Assembly (NCBI GenBank): GCA_947172415.1 | Contig: OX359191.1 | Coordinates: 2,604,001 to 2,668,000 of the forward strand | Origin: Chondrosia reniformis | Lineage: Eukaryota > Porifera > Demospongiae > Chondrillida > Chondrillidae | DNA length: 64,000 bases | Direction: 5' to 3' | Shown here: one piece after another, positions 1 through 16,400 of the stretch | How positions within the stretch are numbered: position 1 is the stretch's first letter | How the letters are laid out: each line of letters starts with the position of its first letter | Made by a program: the position numbers and the translations under genes | Notes under the pieces: generated by a model | The model's input: the letters and a program-made list of their open reading frames with translations, nothing else | What the model was told of the DNA's origin: nothing | Database searches by the model: none

Positions 1-340
1 TAGTTGTATGTACCTGTTTCTAGTTGGATTTACTAGTTTTATGTACTAGTTCTATGTACTCTGTGGATGCACTATTTATTTGAACTAGTTATATTTTTAT
101 GTATTAGTTATATGTAGTAGGTGTGTGTACTAGTTATATGTACTAGTTAAAAGTACTAATTGTATGCATTAGTTGTATGTACTAGAACTAGCTATATTTA
201 CTAATTTTAGGAAATAGTTGTATGTATTAGTTGTGTGTAGTAGTTGCATGTGCTAATTGTATATAAAAGTTCTGTGTACTAGTTGTATGTATATACTAGT
301 TGCATGTACCAGCTAGGTACTATTTGTATGTTCTAATTGT
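1..340 (-). repeat. 13-bp satellite, TTGTATGTACTAG orientation
   Basis: Degenerate tandem array of the 13-bp unit, read here as TTGTATGTACTAG on the plus strand. It ends at a strand switch near 337-343 (ttgtgtacatacaa), after which the complementary orientation begins. No gene is visible. Confidence 0.9.
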
Positions 341-3300
341 GTACATACAACTAGTTCATACAATTAGCACATAGAACTAGGACATAACTAGTATATATAA
401 CTAGTCCATACAACTAGTACATAGAACAAGTACATACAACTAGTTCATACATCTACTTACTAGTAAATACAACTAGTCCATAAAACTAGTACATACAACT
501 AGTACATAGCAATAGTACATAGCACTAATACAAGAAATTAGTACATACAACTAGTCCATACAACTAGATCTTACAACTAGTTCATACATCTAGTTACTAG
601 TAAATACAACTAGTACAGACAACTAGTTCATACAACTAGTACATACAACTAGTACATACAACTAGTTCATACAATTAGCACATAGAACTAGGACATAACT
701 AGTATATATAACTACATGCACCTAGTACATCCAACTAGTATATACAACTAGTAAATACAGATTATTACTAGTACATTCGACTAGAACATATTACTAGTAC
801 ATACAACTAGATTACATACAACTTGTACATACAACAAGAAACTAGTACATGCAACTAGTGAACACAACTATATAGTACATACAACGAATCATATCACTCT
901 ATACAACTAGGACATAGAGATAGTTACTGGTACATACAATTAGTACATACAACTAATACATAAAACTACTACGTATAACAATGACATATAACTAGTACCT
1001 ACAACTAGTATCTAGTACATAAAAATAGTACTTATAACTAGTACAAATAACCAGTACAAACACATATAACGAGTACTTTTAACTAGTACATACAACTAGA
1101 CTACATACAACTAGAAACTAGTAAATACAACTAGTACACAAAACTTGAACGTCCAACTAGTTACTAGTTCACACAACAAGTACTAGTACATAGTACATAC
1201 CACTAGTAAATACAACTAGTAAATATAACTAGTACATACAACAATTACACACAATTTGTACATACATCTGTACATATAACTAGAACATACAACTAGTATA
1301 TAAAACTAGTATCTAGTACATAAAACTAGAACTAACAACTAGTATATATAACTAGTACATACAACTACTTTTCATCTAGTTACTAGTAAATGCAACTAGT
1401 ACACACAACTAGTACATACAACTAGTAACTACAATTAGTAAATATAACTAGTACCAACAACAATTACACGCAACTAGAACATACAACTAGTAAATACAGT
1501 TTTTATTAGTACATACAACTAGTACATACAACTAGTACATATAACTAGTTACTAGTGTATACAAATAGTACATACAACTAGTACATACAGCTAATACATA
1601 TAACTAGTTAGTAGTACATACTACTAGTATATACGACTAGTTACAAAACATACAAGTAGTTACTGGTACATACAACTAGTTACTAGCACACCCAACTAGT
1701 ACTTAGAACTAGTACACACAACTGATAAATACAGATTGTTTTTAGTGCATTCAACTAGTACGTAAAACTTGTACGTACAATTAGTTACTGGTACATACAA
1801 CAAGTACACAGAGCTAGTACATATAACTAGTAACTACAACTAGTATATACAAATGCTATCTAAAACATAAAACTAGTACATACAACTAGTACTTACAATT
1901 TGTACAAACAACTAGTTCTTACATCTAGTTACTAGCAAATACAATTAGTACATAAAACTAGTACGTACAACTAGTAACTATAACTAATAAATATAATCAG
2001 TAAATACAGCAAATGCACACAACTAGAAGATACAAGTAGTAATTATAACTAAACACAACTAGTATATACAACTAGTCCATACAATAGCTACATACAGAAA
2101 GGTATTTGTACATACAATTAGTCCTTACAAATAGTACATACAACTAGTTCATACAACTAGTACATACAACTTGTACATACAACTAGTTCTTACATCTAGT
2201 TACTAGCAAATAAAATTAGTACATAAAACTAGGGCATATAACTAGTACCTACAACTAGTACATAGAACTAGCACATAGAACTAGTACCTACAACTAGTAC
2301 ATTGAACTAGTACATACAACCAGTACATACAAAACTACATAAAACTAGTCCATACAACTAGTACAATAACTACTAAATAAAACTGGTACATATTACCAGT
2401 ACATATAACTTGAACATACAACTAGTATATAAAACTAGTACGTTCAACTAGTACACAACAATTACATAGAATTAGTACATACAATTGGAACATACAACTA
2501 GCACTAAAGTAATAAATACAACTAGTACATACAACTAGGTCTACAACTAGTACATATAACCAGTACATACACATATAATCAGTACATATAACTAGTACAT
2601 ACAACTAGACTACCAAGAGCTAGTACATACAACCAGTAACTAGTACATACAACTAGTAACTATTACATACAACTAGTAACTAGTACATACAACAAGTAAC
2701 TAGTACATACAACTAGTACCTATTACATACAACTAGTAACTAGTACATACAACTAATTCATACATCTAGTACATAAAACTAGTGCACACAACTAGTACAT
2801 TAAATTTGTAAATATAATTAGTACATACAACTAGTACATTCAACTAGTATATAGAAATTGTACATACAACTAGTAACTACAACTAGTAAATACAACTAGT
2901 GCATTCAACAATTACACACAAGTAGTTCGTACAACTAGAACATATAACTAGAACAAACAAATAGTATATTCTACTAGTATCAAGTACATAAAATTAGTAC
3001 ATACAACTAGTACATATATCCAATTACTAGTATAAACAACTACTCCATGAAACTAGTACATATAACTCGTAACTACAACTAGTAAATATAACTAGTCCAT
3101 ACAACAATCGCACAACTAGTACATACCACTAGTACAATTAACTTCACAAAACTAGTTCATACAACTAGTGCATAAAACTAGAACATACAGATAAGTTACT
3201 AGTACATGCAAGTAGTCCATACAACTAGTACAAACAACTGGAACATACAACAGGTACATACAAATAGTTACTAGTACATACAACTAGTACATACAACTAG

Positions 3301-6127
3301 TACATACAACTAGTGACTACAGCTAGTAAATATAACTAGTACATACAACTAGTATATACAACTAGTGACTACAGCTAGTAAATATAACTAGTACATACAT
3401 CTAGTTCATACAACTAGTATCTAGTACATAAAACTAGTACATACAACTAGTACATAAAACTAGTACATACTACTTGTACAATAAATAAAATTACATACAA
3501 GCCGTACATACAACTAGTACATAAAACTAGTAAATGCAGATTGTTACTAGTACATACAACTAGTACATACAACTAGTACATACAACAAGAACACACACCT
3601 AGTACATAGACCTAGTTACTAATACATACAACTAGTACATACAGCTAGTACATACAACTAGTTCCTACTACTAGCACATACAACTAGTGACTACAGCTAG
3701 TAAATATAACTAGTACATACAACTAGTTCATACAACTAGTATCTAGTACATAAAACTAGTACATACAACTAGTACATAAAACTAGTACATACTACTTGTA
3801 CAATAAATAAAATTACATACAAGCCGTACATACAACTAGTACATAAAACTAGTAAATGCAGATTGTTACTAGTACATACAACTAGTACATACAACAAGAA
3901 CACACACCTAGTACATAGACCTAGTTACTAATACATACAACTAGTAAATACAGCTAGTACATACAACCAGTTACTAATACATACAACTAGTAAATACAGC
4001 TAGTACATACAACCAGTTACTAGTACATACAACTAGTTCCTACTACTAGCACATACAACTAGTGACTACAACTAGAAAATATAACTATAACTTACAACAT
4101 ATACACACAGCTAGTACATACAACTAGTCCATAAAATTAGTAAATACAAATTTTTAGTAGTACATGCAACTATTACATACAACTAGTACATACTACTTGT
4201 ACATATAACTAGTACGTGCAACTAGTTTCTAGTACAAAAAACTAGTACATACAACTAGTACAAACACCTAGTACATACAACTAGAAATTACAAAAAGGAA
4301 ATATAACCAGTACATACAACAATTACACACAATTAGTGCATACAACTAGAGCACAAACTACATACAACTAGTACATACAACTAGTTACTAGTACATACAA
4401 CTAGTTCCTACTACTAGTACATACAACTAGTATCTTCAACTAGAAAATATAACTAGTACATACAACATTTACACACAGCTAATACATACAACTAGTACAT
4501 AAAACTAATCAATACAGATTGTTAGTAGTACACACAACTAGTACATACAACTAGTACATACTACTTGTACACATAACTAGTACATACAACTAGTACAAAA
4601 CCAAGTACATACAACTACCAACTACAACAAGTAAAGATAACCTGTACATACAACAATTACACACAATTAGTTCATACAACTAGAGCATAAAACTACATAC
4701 AACTATTACAAAAACTAGTACATATAACCAGTACATACTCATTTAACTAGTACATATAACCCGTACACACTCATTTAACTAGAACATATAACTAGTACAT
4801 ACAATTAGTACATAGAACAAGTAACTAGTAAATACCACTAGAACATACAACTATACATACAACTACTTCATAAAACTAGTACATACAACAAGCACTTACA
4901 ACTAGTACAAAACTATTACATTTTAAATTAGTACATACAACTAGTACATTCAACTAGTACACACAATTAGTAGATATAACTAGTGCATAAAATTAGTACA
5001 TACAACTAGTACTAGTACATAAAACAAGTACATACAACTTGTACATATAACCAGTACATATACATATAACTCATACATATTTATAGCACACACAACTAGA
5101 CTACATGGAGCTGGTCCATACAACCAGTAACTAGTACATACAACTAGTGCTCACAACTAGAACATTAAATTTGTACATATAACTAGTACATACAACTAGT
5201 ACAGAGAACTAGTACATATAACCAGTACATACTCAATTAACTAGAACATGTAACTAGTATATTCGATTAGTACATAGAACTAGTAACTAGTATATTCCAC
5301 TAGAACATACAACTAGTACATACAATTACTTCATAAAACTAGTACATACAACAAGTACATACAATTAGTAGATATAGCTAGGACATAAAACTAGTACATA
5401 CAACTTGTACATATAACTAGTACATACACATATAACTAGTGCATATTTATAGTACATGCAACTGGTCTACATAGAGCTAGTCTATACAACCAGTAACTAG
5501 TAAATACAACTAGTGCACACAACTAGTAAATTAAATTTGTACATATAACTAGTACATACAACTAGTACATACAACTAGACTAGAAACTAGTATATACAAC
5601 TAGAACATACAACTAGTAACTAGTACATACAACTAGTACATACAACTAGTACATACAACTAGTACATTTAACTACAACATACAACAACTACATACAACTA
5701 CTTCATAAAGTGAGTACATACAACTAGTACATACAATTAGTATCTAGTACATACAACTAGTACATACAATTAGTATCTAGTACATACAACTAGTACATAC
5801 AACTAGTACATTTAACTACAACATACAGCAACTACATCCAACTACTTCATAAAGCTAGTACATACAACTAGTACATACAATTAGTATCTAGTACATACAA
5901 CTAGTACATACAACTACTACACACAACTAATATATACAACTACTTAATAAAAGTAGTACGTACAACTAGTACATGCAACCAGCATCTAGTACATACAAGT
6001 AGAATAGATAACTAGTGCATACAACTAGTACCTACAACTAGTACATAATAATTACATAGAATTTGTACATACAACTAGAACATTCAACTAATACATACAA
6101 TTAGTAAATACAACTAGTACATAAAAC
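341..6127 (+). repeat. 13-bp satellite, CTAGTACATACAA orientation
   Basis: Continuous degenerate array of CTAGTACATACAA. Frequent variant units (ctagtaactacaa, ctagtaaatataa, caattacacacaa) are also 13 bp, so the phase is kept despite substitutions. CTAG is palindromic, and 13 is not a multiple of 3. Every frame on both strands therefore meets the TAG about once per 39 bp, and open frames arise only where it is mutated. No gene is supported. Confidence 0.92.
3363..4006 (+). repeat. 322-bp tandem duplication within the satellite
   Basis: Two near-identical copies, about 3363-3684 and 3685-4006. The marker acaagccgtacat recurs at 3499 and 3821, and the flanking text (tactacttgtacaataaat, aaatgcagattgttactag) matches. 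The second copy shows small differences at its 3' end. Confidence 0.8.
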
Positions 6128-9100
6128 TAGTACATAAAACTAGTACATACAACTTGTACCTCAATTAGTACATATAACTAGTACATACAACTTGTACATA
6201 TAAGCCAGTTCATACACATATAACTAGTACATATTACTAGTACATACACAAATACTACATAAAGCTAGTAAATACAACAAGAAACTAGTACATACAACTA
6301 ATGAACACATCTAGTACAAACAACGAATACATATAACTCTATAAAACTAGGACATACAGATAGTTACTAGTACATACCACTAGTACATACCCCTAATACA
6401 TACAACTAGTTCATATAACTACTACATACAACAAGTACATGCAAATAGAAAGTAGTACATATAACTACTACATGCATTTTGTACATACAACTAGTATATA
6501 CAACTACTACCTATACAAATAACTAGCTACTAGGACATACAAGTTGTACATTCAACTAGTACGTACAACTAGTACACACACCTAGTATATTAAACTAGTA
6601 CATATATACAGTACATAAAATTAGGCCACACTACTTGTACAAACAACTAGTACGTACAACTAGTTCATAAAACAAATACATACAACTAATACCTATAACT
6701 AGTACATAACTAGTCAATACAATTAGTATATACAACTGGAACATACATCTAGCGCATAAGTAGTATATACAATTAATACATACAACTAGAACATGCAATT
6801 ACAACTTTCAATTGAGTATATACAACTAGAACCACCAACTAGTTAATATAACTAGTCCTATTACATACAACTATAACCTCCAACTAGTTAATATAACTAG
6901 TCCTAGTACACACAACTAGAACCTCCAACTAGTTAATATAACTAGTCCTAGTACATACAACTAGAACATACAACTAGTAACGAGTACTTACAACTTGTAC
7001 ATACAGCTAGTGTACATAAAACTAGTACATCCAAATTTTACACACAACTAGGACATATAACCAGTACATACTCATATAACTAGAACATATAACTAGTACA
7101 TACAACTACTACCTAAACTAATACATGCAACTACTTAATTAAACTAGTGGTAACAACAAATACATACAACTTGTATCTAGTACATACACCCAGTATATAT
7201 AATTATTAAAAGCACTAGTACCTACAACTAGTACATAACTATTACAAAGAAGTAGGGCATACAACTAGTACATTCAGCTAGTATATACAATTAGTAAAAA
7301 CAACTAGTTCATAAAACTAGTCCATACAATCAGTACATACAACTAGTACATATAACTACAACTAGAACATACACCTAGATCATACAACTAGTAAATATAC
7401 ATTGTTACTGGTACATACAACTAGTACATACAACTAGTTGCTAGTTTATACAACTAGTACATACAACTAGTTCATACAACTAGTACTACAACTAGTACGT
7501 AGAACTAGTACATAGTACGTTGAACTAGTACATACAGCTAGTAACTACAACTACTGAATATAACTAGTACATACAACAATTACACACAACTACTACATAT
7601 AACTGGTACAAGTAACTAGTGCATACAACTAGTATATATAGCCAGTACCTACACATATACCTAGTACATATAAATCGTACATACAACTAGTACATAAAAA
7701 TAGAACGTACAACTAGTACATATAACCAGTACCTCTCACATATAACTAGGACATATGAATAATACATAAAACTGGAACATACTACTAGTACATACAACTA
7801 GTACATACAACTAGTACAAATAACAAATAAATAAAATTTGTACATACAATTGGTACCTACAACTAGTACAAACAATTACTACATACAACTGGAACATATA
7901 ACGAGCATATAACTTTTACATACAATTAGTAAAAACAATTAGAACATGCAATTACTACTTACAATTGAGTACATACAATTGCAACCTCCAACTAGGAAAT
8001 ATAACTAGTCCAACTACATACAACTAGTAAATACAACTAGTTCTACAAATAGGACATATAACTAGTACATAAAACTAGTACATACAACTTGTACCTCAAT
8101 TAGTACATATAACTAGTACATACAACTTGTACATATAAGCCAGTTCATACACATATAACTAGTACATATTACTAGTACATACACAAATACTACATAAAGC
8201 TAGTAAATACAACAAGAAACTAGTACATACAACTAATGAACACATCTAGTACAAACAACGAATACATATAACTCTATAAAACTAGGACATACAGATAGTT
8301 ACTAGTACATACCACTAGTACATACCCCTAATACATACAACTAGTTCATATAACTACTACATACAACAAGTACATGCAAATAGAAAGTAGTACATATAAC
8401 TACTACATGCATTTTGTACATACAACTAGTATATACAACTACTACCTATACAAATAACTAGCTACTAGGACATACAAGTTGTACATTCAACTAGTACGTA
8501 CAACTAGTACACACACCTAGTATATTAAACTAGTACATATATACAGTACATAAAATTAGGCCACACTACTTGTACAAACAACTAGTACGTACAACTAGTT
8601 CATAAAACAAATACATACAACTAATACCTATAACTAGTACATAACTAGTCAATACAATTAGTATATACAACTGGAACATACATCTAGCGCATAAGTAGTA
8701 TATACAATTAATACATACAACTAGAACATGCAATTACAACTTTCAATTGAGTATATACAACTAGAACCACCAACTAGTTAATATAACTAGTCCTATTACA
8801 TACAACTATAACCTCCAACTAGTTAATATAACTAGTCCTAGTACACACAACTAGAACCTCCAACTAGTTAATATAACTAGTCCTAGTACATACAACTAGA
8901 ACATACAACTAGTAACGAGTACTTACAACTTGTACATACAGCTAGTGTACATAAAACTAGTACATCCAAATTTTACACACAACTAGGACATATAACCAGT
9001 ACATACTCATATAACTAGAACATATAACTAGTACATACAACTACTACCTAAACTAATACATGCAACTACTTAATTAAACTAGTGGTAACAACAAATACAT

Positions 9101-11960
9101 ACAACTTGTATCTAGTACATACACCCAGTATATATAATTATTAAAAGCACTAGTACCTACAACTAGTACATAACTATTACAAAGAAGTAGGGCATACAAC
9201 TAGTACATTCAGCTAGTATATACAATTAGTAAAAACAACTAGTTCATAAAACTAGTACATACAATCAGTACATACAACTAGTACATATAACTACAACTAG
9301 AACATACACCTAGATCATACAACTAGTAAATATACATTGTTACTGGTACATACAACTAGTACATACAACTAGTTGCTAGTTTATACAACTAGTACATACA
9401 ACTAGTTCATACAACTAGTACTACAACTAGTACGTAGAACTAGTACATAGTACGTTGAACTAGTACATACAGCTAGTAACTACAACTACTGAATATAACT
9501 AGTACATACAACAATTACACACAACTACTACATATAACTGGTACAAGTAACTAGTGCATACAACTAGTATATATAGCCAGTACCTACACATATACCTAGT
9601 ACATATAAATCGTACATACAACTAGTACATAAAAATAGAACGTACAACTAGTACATATAACCAGTACCTCTCACATATAACTAGGACATATGAATAGTAC
9701 ATAAAACTGGAACATACTACTAGTACATACAACTAGTACATACAACTAGTACAAATAACAAATAAATAAAATTTGTACATACAATTGGTACCTACAACTA
9801 GTACAAACAATTACTACATACAACTGGAACATATAACGAGCATATAACTTTTACATACAATTAGTAAAAACAATTAGAACATGCAATTACTACTTACAAT
9901 TGAGTACATACAATTGCAACCTCCAACTAGGAAATATAACTAGTCCAACTACATACAACTAGTAAATACAACTAGTTCTACAAATAGGACATATAACTAG
10001 TACATAAAACTAGTACATACAACTTGTACCTCAATTAGTACATATAACTAGTACATACAACTTGTACATATAAGCCAGTTCATACACATATAACTAGTAC
10101 ATATTACTAGTACATACACAAATACTACATAAAGCTAGTAAATACAACAAGAAACTAGTACATACAACTAATGAACACATCTAGTACAAACAACGAATAC
10201 ATATAACTCTATAAAACTAGGACATACAGATAGTTACTAGTACATACCACTAGTACATACCCCTAATACATACAACTAGTTCATATAACTACTACATACA
10301 ACAAGTACATGCAAATAGAAAGTAGTACATATAACTACTACATGCATTTTGTACATACAACTAGTATATACAACTACTACCTATACAAATAACTAGCTAC
10401 TAGGACATACAAGTTGTACATTCAACTAGTACGTACAACTAGTACACACACCTAGTATATTAAACTAGTACATATATACAGTACATAAAATTAGGCCACA
10501 CTACTTGTACAAACAACTAGTACGTACAACTAGTTCATAAAACAAATACATACAACTAATACCTATAACTAGTACATAACTAGTCAATACAATTAGTATA
10601 TACAACTGGAACATACATCTAGCGCATAAGTAGTATATACAATTAATACATACAACTAGAACATGCAATTACAACTTTCAATTGAGTATATACAACTAGA
10701 ACCACCAACTAGTTAATATAACTAGTCCTATTACATACAACTATAACCTCCAACTAGTTAATATAACTAGTCCTAGTACACACAACTAGAACCTCCAACT
10801 AGTTAATATAACTAGTCCTAGTACATACAACTAGAACATACAACTAGTAACGAGTACTTACAACTTGTACATACAGCTAGTGTACATAAAACTAGTACAT
10901 CCAAATTTTACACACAACTAGGACATATAACCAGTACATACTCATATAACTAGAACATATAACTAGTACATACAACTACTACCTAAACTAATACATGCAA
11001 CTACTTAATTAAACTAGTGGTAACAACAAATACATACAACTTGTATCTAGTACATACACCCAGTATATATAATTATTAAAAGCACTAGTACCTACAACTA
11101 GTACATAACTATTACAAAGAAGTAGGGCATACAACTAGTACATTCAGCTAGTATATACAATTAGTAAAAACAACTAGTTCATAAAACTAGTACATACAAT
11201 CAGTACATACAACTAGTACATATAACTACAACTAGAACATACACCTAGATCATACAACTAGTAAATATACATTGTTACTGGTACATACAACTAGTACATA
11301 CAACTAGTTGCTAGTTTATACAACTAGTACATACAACTAGTTCATACAACTAGTACTACAACTAGTACGTAGAACTAGTACATAGTACGTTGAACTAGTA
11401 CATACAGCTAGTAACTACAACTACTGAATATAACTAGTACATACAACAATTACACACAACTACTACATATAACTGGTACAAGTAACTAGTGCATACAACT
11501 AGTATATATAGCCAGTACCTACACATATACCTAGTACATATAAATCGTACATACAACTAGTACATAAAAATAGAACGTACAACTAGTACATATAACCAGT
11601 ACCTTCACATATAACTAGGACATATGAATAGTACATAAAACTGGAACATACTACTAGTACATACAACTAGTACATACAACTAGTACAAATAACAAATAAA
11701 TAAAATTTGTACATACAATTGGTACCTACAACTAGTACAAACAATTACTACATACAACTGGAACATATAACGAGCATATAACTTTTACATACAATTAGTA
11801 AAAACAATTAGAACATGCCATTACTACTTACAATTGAGTACATACAATTGCAACCTCCAACTAGGAAATATAACTAGTCCAACTACATACAACTAGTAAA
11901 TACAACTAGTTCTACAAATAGGACATATAACTAGTACATAAAACTAGTACATACAACTAG
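6128..11960 (+). repeat. Higher-order repeat: three copies of a 1,935-bp satellite block
   Basis: The marker aacttgtacctcaattag occurs at 6151, 8086 and 10021, exactly 1,935 bp apart, and all intervening text repeats in order. Only a few differences are visible by eye: tccatac in copy 1 at 7322 versus tacatac in copy 2, gaataatac versus gaatagtac, a one-base deletion in copy 3 near 11604 (accttcac versus acctctcac), and catgcca near 11814. The copies appear over 99% identical, so this is a young tandem amplification within an old, degenerate array. Copy 3 ends near 11,960, where the text changes to aactagactag. Confidence 0.92.
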
Positions 11961-12992
11961 ACTAGAAACTGGTATATACAACTAGAACATACAACTAGTA
12001 ACTAGTACATACAACTAGTACATACAACCAGTACATACAACTAGTACATACAACTATTACACACACGTAGTACATTAAACTAGTACATAAAACTAGTACA
12101 TACAATTAGACTAGAAACTAGTATATACAACTAGAACATACAACTAGTAACTAGTACATACAACTAGTACATACAACTAGTACATACAACTATTACACAC
12201 ACGTAGTACATTAAACTAGTACATATAACTAGTACATACTTCTAGAACATATATCCAGTACATACACATATGACTAGTGCATATAAACAGTATATAAAAT
12301 GAAAACACACTACAAGTACATACAGCTAGTACAAAACTAGTCCATACAATTAGTACATGGTACTGGAACATACAACTAGCACATAACTTGTACATACAAT
12401 TTGAACATCCAACTACTACTTACAATTGAGTACATTCAACTGCAACCTCCAACTAGTAAACATAACTAGAACATACAACAATTACACACTACTACTACAT
12501 ACAACTATTACATAATACTGCTTACTAGTACATACAATTAGTACATACAACTAGTAACGACAATAAGTAATAATAACTAGTACCAACAACAATAACACGC
12601 AACTAGTACATACAACTAGTATATATAACTACATGCAACTAGTACATCCAACTAGTTTATACAATTTATAAATACAGATTATTACTAGTACATACAACTA
12701 GTACATTTTACTAGTACATACAACTAGACTACATACAACTAGTACATACAGGAAGAAACTAGAACATACAACTAGTAAACACAACTAGTGCATACAGCCA
12801 GTACATATCACTCTATACAACTAGGACATAGAGATAGTCACTAGCACATACAACTAGTACATACAACTAATACTTAAAACTACTACATATAACTAGTATA
12901 TATAACTAGTACCTACAACTAGTATCTAGTACATAAAACTAGTACATATAACCAGTACAAATAACCAGTACATACACATATAACTAGTTCTT
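11961..12992 (+). repeat. 13-bp satellite, CTAGTACATACAA orientation
   Basis: Degenerate 13-bp array between the 1,935-bp block and the piggyBac-type MITE. It contains a short local duplication, actagaaactrgtatatac, near 11967 and 12113. No gene seen. Confidence 0.88.
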
Positions 12993-13455
12993 TTAACCCT
13001 ATTCCGCCCGCGTTACAGTATAATCGTTACCCCCCTTACCGCCCAATGACCACTTTTGTGGCTCGAGAGTAACAACTGCCTAGTTTAACCTTTTAAAGGT
13101 CCATTTCATCTTTAATAATTATAAAAACCTCCAACTAACCTTCGCTCAAGTAATTAAGAGCAACAAATTCTGTAAAACCAAGGAAATAGGTCCTCCTTTT
13201 GAACGGCCATTTTAAAACTTTGTGTTTTTTCGTTAACGCTTGCGTAATTTGTATACCTATAATACAAATTTCTTCCTTTTTTAATACAGTTATACTATGG
13301 TTTAAACCTTTAATATTTTATACGAAGATTCTTATACTTAACGCTATCGATACATATAAATTTTGAAGAGATCGTACGATTATTTAATTTATCAGGCGGT
13401 AACGGTCTGGAAGAATTTCAAGCTACAAAGTGGTCTTCGGGCGGTAAAGGGTTAA
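12993..13455. mobile_element. piggyBac-type MITE with TTAA target duplication
   Basis: A 455-bp non-satellite island (12,997-13,451) is bounded on both sides by TTAA (12,993-12,996 and 13,452-13,455). Its ends form terminal inverted repeats: CCCTATTCCGCCCG on the left and, reverse-complemented, CCCTTTACCGCCCG on the right (12 of 14 identical). TTAA duplication with CCC termini is characteristic of the piggyBac superfamily. The interior (AT-rich, with some C-rich text near 13,030) has no open frame of useful length, so the element is non-autonomous. No second copy is in the window. Confidence 0.78.
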
Positions 13456-16400
13456 CTAGTACTTACAACTAGTACACACAACCAGTACATACAACAGGTT
13501 CATACAACTAGTCCATGCAAGTAGTACCTATACATGCAACTAGTAACTAGTACAGACAACACGTTCATACAGCTGGTACATTCAACTAGTTCATATAACT
13601 TCATACAACTAGTCCCTACAACTAGTACGTACAAAACGTAAATACAGATTGTTACAATTGCATAGAACTAGTACATAAAACTTGAATGTCCAACTAGTTA
13701 CTAGTACATACAACTAGTAACTACAACTAGAAAATATAACTAGAACATACAACAATTACACACAATTTGTACGTACATTTGTACATATAACTAGAACACA
13801 CAACTAGTATATATAACTAGTATCTAGTACATAAAACTAGTACTTACAACTAGTACATATAACTAGTACATACAACTACTTCATACAACTAGTTACTAGT
13901 AAATGCAACTAGTACACACAACTAGTACATACAACCAGTTCTTACATCTAGTTACTAGCAAATACAATTAGTACATAAAACTAGTACGTACAACAAGTAA
14001 CTACAACTAGTGAATATAATCAGTACATACAGCAAATGCACACAACTAGAAGATACAAGTAGTAATTATAACTAAACACAACTAGTATATACAACTAGTC
14101 CATACAATTAGTACATACAGAAAGTTACTTGTACATACAACTAGTCCTTACAAATAGTACATACAACTAGTACATACAATTAGTACATACAACCAGTAAC
14201 TAGTACATACAACTAATTCATACATCTAGTATGTACAACTAGTGCACACAACTAAAACATAGAAATTATATAGTAACTAGTAACTACAACTAATAAATAC
14301 AACTAGTGCATTCAACAATTGCACACAAGTAGAACGTACATCTATAACATATAACTAATACAAACAAATAGTATATTCTACTAGTATCTAGTACATTAAA
14401 CTAGTACATACAACTAGTACATACAACTAGAACATACATCTAGTTAGTAGTTAATACAATTAGTTCATACAACTAATACCTACAATTAGTAACAACAACT
14501 AATAAATATTATAACTAGTGCATACAACAATTGCACACAACTAGTATATACAAGTAGTTTTAATAACTACATACAACAAGTACATACATTTAGTACATAC
14601 AATTAGTACATACAGATGGTCACTATTATATACAACTAGTACATACAACTAGTACATAAGTCTAGTACATACATCTAGTACTAATAAATACAATTGTACA
14701 TGCAACTAGTATATACAACTAGTAAATAGAACTAGTGCATTCAACAATTATACACAAGTAGTAGGCACAAATAGTACATACTAGTACAATCAAATAGCAT
14801 ATACTACTAGTATCTGAGTACATAAAACTAGTACATACAACAGGTATACACAACTAGTACATACAGCTAGTACAATTAACTACATACAACTAGTACATAA
14901 AACTAGGACATACAGATAGTCTCTAGTACATGCAACTAGTACATACAACTAGTCCAAACAACTGGTACATACAACTAGTACATACAACTAGTACATACAA
15001 CTAGTACATACAACTAGTGACTACAACTAGTAAATATAACTAGTACATACAACTAGTATATACAACTAGTATCTAGTACATAAAACTAGTACATAAAACT
15101 AGTATATACAACTAGTAAATACAACTACTACATACAACTAGGTTCCAGGACATAAAACTAATACATACCACTAGTACATATAACTAGTAACAACAACTAG
15201 TATTTATAACTAGTCCATACAACATTTACACACAGCTAGTACATACAACTAGTTCATATAACCACATACAACTAGTACATACAACTAGTACTTAAAATTA
15301 GTATATACAGATAGTCCGTAGTAAATGCAACTAATACATATAACTAGTACAAAAAACTAGTTACAAGTACATACAACTAGTACAAACAACTAGTACAAAG
15401 AACTAGTAGATTCAACTAGTACATACAACTAATAACTACAACTAGTACAAAGAACTAGTACATATAACTACTACATACAACTAGTAACTACAACTAGTAA
15501 ATATAATCAGTACATAGAACAATTACACACAATTAGTACATACAACTAGTGCATAAAACTACATACAAGCAGTACATACAAATAGTACATAAAACTATTA
15601 AATGCAGATTGTTACTAGTAAATACAACTAGTATATACAACTAGTACATTCAACTAGAACATACAACTAGTTTCTAGTACATACAACTAGTTCCTACTAC
15701 TAGTACATACAACAATTACACACAAATGGTACATACAACTAGAGCATAAAACTACATTCAACTAGTACATACAACTAGTACATATAACCAGTACATATTC
15801 ATATAACTAGAACATATATATAACTAGTAAGCACAATTATTACATAGAACTAGTAACTAGTAAATACCACTAGAACATACAACGAGCACATACAATTAGG
15901 AGAAAACTATTCCATTGAATCAGTATATACAACTAGTACTACAACCAGTACATACAACTAGTACAAACAACTTGTACATATAACCAGTAAGTACACATAT
16001 AACTTGTACATTATTTATAGTACATACAACTAGACTACATACAGCTAGTACATACAAATAGGGCATACAACTATAACATTAAATTTTTACATTTAACTAG
16101 TGCATACAACTAGTACGTACAACTAGTACAGAGAATTTGTACATACAACTAGTAACTACAACTAGTAATAATAACTAGTCCATACAACAATCACACAACT
16201 AGTACATACAACTAGTATATTAACTACATACAACTAGGATGTACAAATAGTACATACAACTAGTACATACAACTAGGACATACAGATAGTTACTAGCACA
16301 TGCAACTAGTACATACAACTAGTACAAACAACTGGTACATACAACTAGTATATACAACTAGTACATAGTACATACAACTAGTACATAGTACATACAACTA

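Noticed and set aside
2422..2604. 60-codon open frame on the minus strand
   Set aside because: It is satellite translated in register (YVLV/CTS-like periodic residues). Such frames arise wherever the CTAG stop is mutated, with no codon bias or homology.
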